A stretch of 64,000 nt of DNA, taken from the NCBI GenBank assembly GCA_006937955.1, contig SSNP01000307.1, positions 204,494-268,493 of the forward strand, given 5' to 3'. How positions within the stretch are numbered: the stretch's first letter is position 1; the number at the start of each line of letters is the position of its first letter. Shown piece by piece: positions 33,903 through 45,900 of this stretch. The translations under genes were made by a program, and so were the position numbers. The notes below the pieces were generated by a model. That model saw only the letters and a list, made by a program, of their open reading frames with translations. It made no database searches and was not told the DNA's origin. This stretch comes from Pachypanchax playfairii. Taxonomy: Eukaryota; Chordata; Actinopteri; Cyprinodontiformes; Aplocheilidae.

Positions 33903-36900
33903 CTGTGGAAACGATCAGAATCAGAACCAGGACAAGCCTCAGATATCAATCTGAAGAAGATAGACTCACCATTCCTGAAGATTCTGGTGTCCACCTGAAA
34001 CACAGAGAGAAGACCATCAGATTGAGGTAGGGGATGTCCACAGCAGGTGGTAAAGGAGAAGACTCAAGCAGAAGCACCAACCAGCATGCAAACAGCTGCT
34101 CGCCAGCCCATTTGTCACAAACACAATTAGTAATCCACAAAATAAACGAACTGACAACCAACATAAACAGCTGTGTCCTCATAGAATCTTGGTTAAATGC
34201 CAACACCCCAGACAGTCTTCAGAGTCGTAGACTACAGGTGGAGGAGTGTGCATGTATGTAAACAATACATGGTGCACCTCTGCAGACGCTGCTGACCAGC
34301 TTCATTCCCTGGATCTGGAAATGATCACTGTAAAGTACAGACTGTTTATTTACTGACTTCACAGTTGTGCTTCTCACTGTGGTCTACATGCCCATCCAAG
34401 GTAATGCTAAGTTAGCGATAGCTAGATTCCACAACTGAGAAGATAAACTGGCATGTATATTTTGACAAGGAACTTCAGCCACACCAACTTTACATCTTTC
34501 CTCTTTGAGTTCTACCAGTTTGTCAACTGTGCTACAAGAAGAATAAAACTGGACCACATGAAAGAAAAGTAAAAATATCTGAAACTATTTCCTGCAGAAT
34601 TCTGGATGTTTGGAGTTTGTTACATCATCTGCTGACCAAACCCTTTAAAAGAAACAAGGCTGGTAAGTGTTTTGTTCTCTCATTACAAATCCATTCAATT
34701 TGTTCTTCACCATGGACGAAGCAGCTGGAGGACTGTCCGCCTGCTCTCTGTCCACCTTTACAGCTGTAGACAGAAATCAGACCATGAACACACGTGGGGT
34801 TATTCTATTCAGATGAAGAGATGAACACACATTAAGGTGTGACTCACGTAAAGGTTTGATGATGCTGTTGACGGCGTGAACAACTCCGTTTGTCGCCATC
34901 AGGTCGGGGTCAACCACGGGTATCTTGTTGACGTAGATGGTAAAATTCCGCTGGCAGACAGAGACGACAGGTTACTGGACACAAACTTCAGAACCAGTTT
35001 TAATCAATGAGGAAACAGTTTGGCCACTGACCACACCCAGATCAAGCTTCTCCCCCTGCAGAGGCTTCAGGCGGGTATAAGAGCCAATCCCCCCTCTGAC
35101 CAGAATGCCTTCCCCCAGGTGGTACTTCAGCATACCTGACAGCTCAGGAGGGTTACCTGCAGACACAGAGACAGGTACCAGATCTGAAATGTTACTGTCA
35201 TGTATCGTCCCTCCTCATGTCATTTAGTTTATGTCCTGTACGTGTTCACTCCTCACACCTGTCTGTCTTCTTATTTAACCTTTTAACTGTCTGCTTCAGT
35301 TCAAGATCGTGTTTAAACTACTGTATGCTCGACCAGATAGTCAGGCAGGTAGTTAAAGGGTTGTGTTCCACCTGCAATTTGCACGTTCGTTGAATTGTCT
35401 TGTCCAGTGATTCTTCCTGGTGGTAAGTTTGATGAAGATCCGTAAAAAAATCTAAAGCGGGTTACTTAAATTCTCTTCTTAAATTCTCAATTGTACAAAA
35501 CAGGTACTGAATAAGATGTTAAAATAGATGTAATTGTAAAAGATCGGTAAAAAACCTCAAAGTGTCTGGTGCCTTTAAACTGCCATTTCTTCCCTTTTTA
35601 ACTTCTTCCACCATCAGTCAGATGACTTTCAGCTCGTGTCATGATTGGCTGCTGTTCCGGTACACGTGACGTTGCGTACTGTACGTGCTCTGCTCCTCTC
35701 GGAGCACTCCGCACACTTCTCTCCTGAGGGCCTCCGAGTGAATTGGATAGGGCAGAATCGATCTTAACACACCCCACACTACTGGAAAATTAGGCACGAT
35801 TTCGTTCCGACGGTCAGGCATTTGTCATAAGGGGCAGATCGGGACAAAATTAGGCCTGATAATCGTGTAGTGTGTGGCGGCCTTAAGAGTACTTAGTATA
35901 AATACCACAGGTGTGAAATGTCCTAGAATAGACAGTTTTTTAAAAGATTGGTGAATTCTTGTGATGCTTAACAAATGGGTCCAGGAGGCTTTTTTTTTGT
36001 TTGCCCCACAGGGATAGCTGTGGGTGCCAATTTTCAAAATTCTCAAAGAGAACAGGGAGCAATGCTAGCATTTTGAGAGGATAAAACCAAGAAGAAGGGG
36101 GCGTTGTTGATGCATTAAGCCACATCCACATGATTTCACTAATCCAGTATGTTGAGGTCCTGTGAAGTTTAATCTTGATCTGAAAATGAATGTGAATTTT
36201 AAAGTAACAAATATGTTGATGGCGAGACAACAAACTTTGATGTGCCGCTGTGGCCACGCCTTAAATGTTAGAGCCCGAATTTTTTAAACCATGTTAGACC
36301 TACTCAGTGGCTGTTTCTTGAGCCAAGTCGACGTAGATTTGGTCATGGACGGCAGAGTATGGCTCCAAAGACTAAAACATGGCACTTTGGTTCTCAGTGG
36401 GCGGAGCCAAAGTAATCCCAAAATGTCATATATACAGTTTCGTTCAGGACCCCACTGTGATCATCCATGTGTGTTTTCATATAAATCTGAGAAATATTCA
36501 TGAGGTTATGAGTTTTTTTGGCCTAAAGGCAAAGTTTGAAGTCAAGACACACCCACACCAAAAAGAATCTGTAGAGTTCTTGAAGAACTTTTGTTCCCCA
36601 ATGCCTAAAGATGATACTGACCAAGTTTGGTGCTGATATGTTAAAATCTGAAGTTGAATTTTGTTCAAATGCGACCTGTACAACATCAAAATTATAACTT
36701 TTTCCAAGATGGACGACTTCCTGCTGGATTGAGGTCATGGGTCCAGGAGGTTTTTTTTTTATAGATCCTGAGGTTTTCCACCCCTGTACTAAATTTCACA
36801 ATCCTAAGTAAAAGTAGTTGGCGGGGCTGTGCATTTAAATGGCCACAAGGGCGACTGTGGCTCAGTGGTCAGAGCGGTTGTCCTCCAACTTGAAGGTTGG

Positions 36901-39900
36901 TGGATTTATCCCGGCTTCCACCGCCACATGTCGAAGTGTCCTTGGGCAAGACACTGAACCCCATGTTGCCCCCCGATCTGCGTATCGGGTTGTGTGAGTG
37001 TTAGCCCCGCCCCTCTCCCGTGTGAATGGGTGAATGACAAAAAAACTGTATTGTGAAGTGCTTTGGGGGTCGTAGGACATAATTAAAGGGACTGTATCAT
37101 GCTATTTTACAGTTTTCAACATCTGGGATCGGCACATACAGTGGGGCAAAAAAGTATTTAGTCAGCCACCGATTGTGTAAGTTCTCCCACTTAAAAAGGT
37201 CAGAGAGGCCTGTAATTTTCATCATAGGTATACCTCAACTATGAGAGACAAAATGAGGAAAAAAAATCCAGAAAATCACATTGTCTGATTTTTAAAGAAT
37301 TTATTTGCAAATTATGGTGGAAAATAAGTATTTGGTCACCTACAAACAAGTAAGATTTCTGGCTTTCACAGACCTGTAACTTCTTTAAGAGGCTCCTCGG
37401 TCCTCCACTCGTTACCTGTATTAATGGCACCTGTGTGAACTCGTTATCAGTATAAAAGACACCTGTCCACAACCTCAAACAGTCACGCTCCAAACTCCAC
37501 TATGGCCAAGACCAAAGAGCTGTCAAAGGACACCAGAAACAAAATTGTAGACCTTCACCAGGCTGGGAAGACTGAATCTGCAATAGGTAAGCAGCTTGGT
37601 GTGAAGAAATCAACTGTGGGAGCAATTATTAGAAAATGGAAGACATACAAGACCACTGATAATCTCCCTCGATCTGGGGCTCCACGCAAGATCTCACCCC
37701 GTGGGGTCAAAATGATCACAAGAACGGTGAGCAAAAATCCCAGAACCACACGGAGGGACCTAGTGAATGACCTGCAGAGAGCTGGGACCAAAGTAACAAA
37801 GGCTACCATCAGTAACACACTACGCCGCCAGGGACTCAAATCCTGCAGTGCCAGACGTGTCCCCCTGCTGAAGCCAGGACACGTCCAGGCCCGTCTGCGG
37901 TTTGCTAGAGAGCATTTGGATGATCCAGAAGAGGATTGGGAGAACATCATATGGTCAGATGAAACCAAAATAGAACTTTTTGGTAGAAACTCAACTTGTC
38001 GTGTTTGGAGGGGAAAGAATGCTGAGTTGGATCCAAAGAACACCATACCTACTGTAAAGCATGGGGGTGGAAACATCATGCTTTGGGGCTGTTTTTCTGC
38101 AAGGGGACCAGGACGACTGATCCGTGTAAAGGAAAGAATGAATGGGGCCATGTATCGTAAGATTTTGAGTGAAAACCTCCTTCCATCAGCAAGGGCATTG
38201 AAAATGAGACGTGGCTGGGTCTTTCAGCATGACAATGATCCCAAACACACCGCCCGGGCAACGAAGGAGTGGCTTCGTAAGAAGCATTTCAAGGTCCTGG
38301 AGTGGCCTAGCCAGTCTCCAGATCTCAACCCCATAGAAAATCTCTGGAGGGAGTTGAAAGTCCGTGTTGCCCAGCGTCAGCCCCAAAACATCACTGCTCT
38401 AGAGGAGATCTGCATGGAGGAATGGGCCAAAATACCAGCAACAGTGTGTGAAAACCTTGTGAAGACTTACAGAAAACGTTTGACCTCTGTCATTGCCAAC
38501 AAAGGCTATATAACAAAGTATTGAGATTAACTTTTGTTATTGACCAAATACTTATTTTCCACCATAATTTGCAAATAAATTCTTTAAAAATCAGACAATG
38601 TGATTTTCTGGATTTTTTTTCCTCATTTTGTCTCTCATAGTTGAGGTATACCTATGATGAAAATTACAGGCCTCTCTGATCTTTTTAAGTGGGAGAACTT
38701 ACACAATTGGTGGCTGACTAAATACTTTTTTGCCCCACTGTATATGATAAAACCTTACTGTTTTAGTTATATTCACTTCATTTGTCCTGAATTATAATTT
38801 ATATTCTCGGGTTATTCTGTGACCAGGAATTAAAAACGCTCAATTTACCTAAAACCCCGCCTCCCAACTGTGAGTGTGAGTGTTTAGAAATACTAAATAA
38901 ACTTCTGTAACTCTCGCAGCCACATGCACATTTTCGACGAGAAATTTTTAGAATGAAATACAACGAAATGGAGGTGCTAATTTGTCAGAGGACGTTCGGT
39001 GGTGAGGAGCGTCTGGAGGGAAGGACGGTCCACTCGCGACTGGATACGAGATGACACCAAGAGTAGGATCGGACGGGTGAAGTGAGACAGGTCGGAGGCG
39101 AGGAGCGGGTTTCTGGAGGCAGCGACCGTAGTCGCTGACTGAGAGACCAGCAGCCAAGAACGAGGGGGACAGAGAGAGAAAGAGATCGACCGGGACAGGT
39201 ATGAGGTCTGAGGCTGAATTAATGAGGCTAACAGGAGCTCGTGGCAAACGGGACGTATGACTGAGCGCTGGCAGGGTGAGTGACTGTGTCTTTTATCCAG
39301 TGGTGGGATGGGCTGCGGTGACGTGGAGCTCAGCTGTAAAGCTGGATTCATACTGACATGTGATTAGCAGGGTCGAGTTGATAAGTCTTTATTAGCAGCT
39401 CATGCTAATAAAGAGCAGCAGGTGGTTGAAGTGTGGGAACTGTAGGTTAGACATCTGCCGTGATGAGCTCCTGACAAAATGTTTGGGACTCTCGCAGCTC
39501 GCCTCGTACCTTCTACAGGGGCAGCAGGGATTGGTCAGGAACTTCCTGATACGACACTGTGACGTAAAGGGGCTCAATTCAGCCGTTTTACATGAGCGAG
39601 TAAAGCAGCTGCTCAGAGCGCAGGTTTCAGCAGGATTACTCGGGAATGCACGAATTAAGCCAAAAACCACTCTGGAGGTCTTTTAAATAAAGAAATAGCA
39701 TCACAACATGGTTAAAAGCTCCAAAAAGTGGATTTTTCATGATCCAGGACCTTTAAAGCGCTATACAAGTGCACACCAATTACCATTTACCACAAGGGGG
39801 CACAAGCCACGCCCCCCAGATTTTTGTACTCACATTGGTTCAGGGCCTGACCACAATCCATCCTATGAAGTTTCAAACTGATGTGATCCAAATTTTGTAA

Positions 39901-42900
39901 TTAACAGCAAAATGTTTTTTTTTTTGACATCCAACTTTGCAACGCATTCAAGACCACGCCCCCTGGTGAAAAGTCAATTTTTCTTAATTAAATGTTAGAC
40001 CTGGTGCTTTATAAATAAATAAACTTGAAACCTACATGTTTTCTCTTATCTGACACAATTTTGAAATTGAGCAGATCAGGAATGCCAGAGAGACACCTCT
40101 ACAACCAAAACATGACACTTCCGGGTAGCAGTAGGCGGGGCTAAAGTTCTCTTCCAAAATGACACTATAGCTTTTACCATGAACCAACCATGATCATCAG
40201 CATGCAATTTGGTGATGATCTTATCATTTTTGTGTGAGTTATTACAGTTTTTCTGTTTATGACTAGAAGTAAAACTTTGACGTTATGCCCCGCCGACACC
40301 GTAAATATTCTGTTGCATTCTTGAAGAATCTTTAATAAATTTTTAATAAATCCTTTATTGATCCTCTCAGGGAAATTACTTTCTGCATTTAACCCATCCT
40401 CATTGTGAGGTGAGGAGCAGAGGGCAGCCATTTTGTACGGCGCCGGGGGGGCGGTGGGCAGTGTTGGGGTTCAGTGTCTTGCCCAAGGACACTTCAACAC
40501 GTAGCCTGCTGGCATCAGGGATCGAGCTCCAGTCTTCCAATCGGAGGGCAATGTCCCTCCCGCTGGGCTACGGCCGCCCACTATGATCCTGGTTTTGACA
40601 GATGTTTAGAATCATCATGTTGCAGCTGATGTTGATGGGACGGACAGGATGTTTACATGTGGATGTTTCTGTCAGGAATCACTTAGTTTCAGCCATGAGT
40701 TCATCAATATCTACAGATAGAACTGCATCAGAGAACCACAACAGCACATTTATACCATCACATCCTAAAGAGAACAAAAAGGATTTCTCTGTTCACGTCA
40801 GATTTCTGATTATTGGTGATAATTTGATAAACTCTGGAACTAAAACCTGAAGTCAGAATCAGAGTGGTGGATTATAAAGGTGGAGTGGTGAAAGGTTGAT
40901 GCTTTTACAAACCACAGATTTCTGTAAAGTCTCATTCTAAAAGCAGCTGTTATCAGAGGAACTGAAGACTCACATTGTTCAGCTCTCATGTGTTTCAGCA
41001 GAATGTTTGTGGCCTTTTCCTGTTTGTGGAAGTGAAGCATGATCTGGACACCTGAACAGATTCTGAATTTTCTGCTTCATATGGGGCTTCAATCAGCAGC
41101 TGTGTCTCATCAGGACCATCTCATGTTTGTTTTAAACACTCACGCATCAGACTGTTAAGTTCGGCCTGTGACAGCGAGCTGAAGGCTTCGTTGCTGGGAG
41201 CGAAGAAGGTGAGCAGCCCCTGCTGATTGAGTAGCTCTGTCATACCTGCAGTCTGAATGGCTCCAACCAGCAGGCTGAAAGAAGGTCAAAGAAAACACCC
41301 TTAAACTCTTTAAACTCAACATCAAGTTGTTCATGTGCACAGAGGAGAAGAAGAAACAAGGAAACAGTTCCCTAAAGGACAGTCCTCTTAAATACATGTC
41401 AACTTTTGATCTTAATAATAAAGTTCTCTAAACATGTTTTTAAAAACACAGTTTTGTGCTGCTGCAGCTTCCTGCCTGTAGGGGCAGCAGTGCAGGTAAC
41501 CCTGAATAAAGGTGCTCACCTGAAACGCTCGTCAGCCTTCAGGATGTCCATCACTGTCCCCATTGGTGGTGTGAGCACTTTGTCCACAGTGAACATGGAG
41601 GCATAGCGGCCTGTCTTATCATGAGCAGCGATGCAGGTGTTTTCGATACACAGGTTCTAAACAGGAAACACTTTCTGAGAAGGGTTCATTTGAAAAGACC
41701 TGCTGCGACGTCCTCATCAGCTGAATCTGATACAAACACATCTTCACCTGCTTGAGGCGGAGCCATCAGGACACTTAAAGCTAGTACATTTCTGTCTTAA
41801 CGGCTGGTTCTGCTGCTCAGGATGGAGAATCATGTTGAAGATCCAACACAATTTATATTTATAAACATATTCACATTCAATAATATACATAATGCATATT
41901 TACATCTATATTGTTTGAAATAGAGGTAGGTTGAAGTATAAACTTATTAAGCCACACCTCCTTCCTTTCACCTTACATATATTCACCTTTACTCATAAGA
42001 GCAATCAAAACAAAAGAGAAACAATTAAAATGTAACATGACTCATCCACACAGGAAGAAACACATACCTGACCCACCAATAACACATAGTTTTTGTTTAA
42101 GTAAAAAAATCTGTCCCCGGTGAAGGAGTTCAAATCTCAAATGCTTGTTCACAAGAGAATGTAGAAGGGAGATCGATAGGTGGGTTGGAGCAGTGATCTA
42201 GATGTTGTGCTGGTCTGTTGTGGTGAAGAAAGAGAGAAGGTGAAGTTGTGTAATTATGTGTTCATGAGTTGTAGATAGTGACCTGGTCCAGAAAGGCAAA
42301 AGAAGATAGATAGATGGAAGACCAGGTTTTACTCATGAACATATGAACAGTGAGAATAAAAAGCAGCATTTTAATAATTGTTAGAATTCTGAGAGGTTCA
42401 GGGCTTGTAAAGTACCATAACCATGAATACTGTGACATCACATGAAGACCAAGGTTTCTGCACCATGTAGCAGGTGGACTCAACTAAATTATGGTGTGTT
42501 CACACCGGCCCAACCGTCAACGTCAGAAAAGTCAAGTTTACATGTAAAGTCTATGGTGGAGTCCGTCAGAGGAGCGTCAGAGTCTCTGCGTCGCTTTGTG
42601 AGCGTTAGCAGCATCAACTTTCATGAACGTTGCTTGACATTTACAAAGTGGCCGGTGTGAACGCACCATTAGACTGCACTGGACTGAAGAGCCTGTGAAG
42701 GTTTTCACAAAATTCACCCAATTCATCAGATTCACCCGATTCACCATGTTCACCAGATTCACCATGTTCACCAGATTCACCATGTTCACCAGATTCACTA
42801 GATTCACCCGATTCATCATGTTCACCAGGTTCACCAGGTTCACCCGATTCACCATGTTCACCAGATTCACCAGATTCACCATGTTCACCAGATTCACTAG

Positions 42901-45900
42901 ATTCACCCGATTCACCAGGTTCACCCGATTCACCAGGTTCACCCGATTCACCATGTTCACCAGATTCACTAGATTCACCCGATTCACCAGGTTCACCCGA
43001 TTCATCATGTTCACCAGGTTCACCCGATTCACCAGGTTCACCCGATTCACCATGTTCACCAGATTCACTAGATTCACCCGATTCATCATGTTCACCAGAT
43101 TCACCAGATTCACCAGGTTCACCAGGTTCACCAGATTCACCAGATTCACCATGTTCACCAGATTCACCATGTTCACCAGATTCACTAGATTCACCCGATT
43201 CATCATGTTCACCAGGTTCACCAGGTTCACCCGGTTCACCATGTTCACCAGGTTCACCCGATTCACCATGTTCACCAGATTCACTAGATTCACCCGATTC
43301 ACCAGGTTCACCCGATTCACCAGGTTCACCCGATTCACCATGTTCACCAGATTCACTAGATTCACCATGTTCACCAGATTCACCATGTTCACCAGATTCA
43401 CTAGATTCACCCGATTCACCAGGTTCACCCGATTCACCAGGTTCACCCGATTTACCATGTTCACCAGAATCACTAGATTCACCCGATTCACCAGGTTCAC
43501 CCGATTCACCATGTTCACCAGATACACTAGATTCACCCGATTCATCATGTTCACCAGGTTCACCAGATTCACCCGATTCACCATGTTCACCCGATTCACC
43601 CGATTTACCATGTTCACCAGATTCACTAGATTCACCCGATTCACCAGGTTCACCCGATTCACCAGGTTCACCCGATTCACCATGTTCACCAGATTCACTG
43701 GATTCACCCGATTCATCATGTTCACCAGGTTCACCAGATTCACCCGATTCACCATGTTCACCAGATTCACCATGTTCACCATGTTCACCATGTTCACCAG
43801 ATTCACCCGATTCATCATGTTCACCAGGTTCACCCGATTCACCCGATTTACCATGTTCACCAGATTCACTAGATTCACCCGATTCACCAGGTTCACCCGA
43901 TTCACCATGTTCACCAGATTCACCCGATTCACCAGGTTCACCCGATTCATCATGTTCACCAGGTTCACCCGATTCACCAGGTTCACCCGATTCACCATGT
44001 TCACCAGATTCACTAGATTCACCCGATTCATCATGTTCACCAGATTCACCCGATTCCCCATGTTCACCAGATTCACTAGATTCACCCGATTCATCATGTT
44101 CACCCGGTTCACCCGATTCACCATGTTCACCAGATTCACTAGATTCACCCGATTCATCATGTTCACCCGGTTCACCCGATTCACCATGTTCACCAGATTC
44201 ACTAGATTCACCCGATTCATCATGTTCACCAGGTTCACCAGATTCACCAGATTCACCCGATTCACCATGTTCACCAGATTCACTAGATTCACCCGATTCA
44301 TCATGTTCACCCGATTCACCATGTTCACCAGATTCACGAGATTCACCCGATTCATCATGTTCACCTGATTCACCATGTTCACCAGATTCACCTGATTCAT
44401 CAGGTTCACCCAATTCACCAGGTTCATCAGATTCATCAGATTCACCCTATTCACCATGTTCACCAGATTCACTAGGTTCACCCTATTCACCAGGTTCACC
44501 AGGTTCACCAGATTCATCAGGTTCACCCGATTCACCAGGTNGATTCACTAGATTCACCCGATTCATCATGTTCACCCGATTCACCATGTTCACCAGATTC
44601 ACGAGATTCACCCGATTCATCATGTTCACCTGATTCACCATGTTCACCAGATTCACCTGATTCATCAGGTTCACCCAATTCACCAGGTTCATCAGATTCA
44701 TCAGATTCACCCTATTCACCATGTTCACCAGATTCACTAGGTTCACCCTATTCACCAGGTTCACCAGGTTCACCAGGTTCACCATGTTCACCAGATTCAC
44801 CAGGTTCACCCTATTCATCAGGTTCACCAGGTTCACCAGATTCATCAGGTTCACCCGATTCACCAGGTTCACCCTATTCACCAGGTTCACCATGTTCACC
44901 AGATTCATCAGGTTCACCCGATTCACCAGGTTCACCCTATTCACCAGGTTCACCCTATTCATAAGGTTCACCCTATTCACCAGGTTCACCCTATTCATCA
45001 GGTTCACCCTATTCACCAGGTTCACCATGTTCACCATGTTCACCAGATTCACCCGATTCATCAGATTCACCCGATTCACCATGTTCACCCGATTCACCAT
45101 GTTCACCAGATTCACCATGTTCACCAGATTCATCAGGTTCACCCTATTCACCAGGTTCACCAGATTCACCAGGTTCACCAGATTCACTAGATTCACCTGA
45201 TTCACCATGTTCACCAGATTCACCCGGTCATTAGTAATCTACAGTACAAAAGAGGAACTTTTATGAAAATCCACACATTTCAGGACTAAAAGCCGAGATA
45301 AAAAGCGTTTTGTGTAAAGAGGTTTTTCAAGCATATCAGTGACTTTGATGTAAATATTTCATGTTTCAATGATTCGTGCAACATCTGGTCACTTACACAT
45401 TGGAATTTTTTTTACTACAATTGAGGCTCGTGAAGGAGGAGCCACCATGCTCGTACTCGACCCACACTCTGTCGGTGGAGGACATATTTATTTGGATTAC
45501 TGATCGTGGAAACCTACTGATTGGAACTGGCAGTCACCTGACGTATCGACAAATTTGGAAAAATAGGAACGTATGTAACCTTATCTGGCAGCACTCGGAC
45601 TAACAAGCTCGGGGGTCTGGATCACATACTGATGTGGTTAGGATCTCACTGGAAAGATGGGTGTCATCTTGGAGAAGCTGCAGGTTCATGTGATTTGGTT
45701 CTATTTGGCTGTTTGGGATTCTCCACTAGAAGAAGTACCATAAGGACTAAAAAGACTGCTGAATTCTACAGTCTGCTCTAACTTGGTCTTATCTTGTTTT
45801 GGCTGGGCTGAAGGTCAACACTCCAAACTCCCCTGAGGAGAATGCAGATGGTTCACTCACACACCCCCCCGCCTCACTCCAAATGCTGTAGCTGGAGCAA

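Larger units (their letters stand above)
37087..39752. mobile_element. TTAA-flanked (piggyBac-like) non-autonomous element, itself holding a Tc1
   Basis: TTAA at 37083-37086 and 39753-39756, with inner termini AGGGACTG and, reverse-complemented, AGGTCCTG, each followed by ATCATG. It interrupts the SINE at 36850-39796. The Tc1 element at 37139-38740 was inserted into it later. No piggyBac transposase is seen; classification rests on the TTAA target. Confidence 0.55.

Noticed and set aside
37555..38151. 198-aa minus-strand open frame
   Set aside because: Antisense shadow of the intact Tc1 transposase.
42577..45223. Open frames of 557-652 codons on both strands as genes
   Set aside because: All are readings of a 9-bp tandem repeat, which keeps any stop-free frame open.
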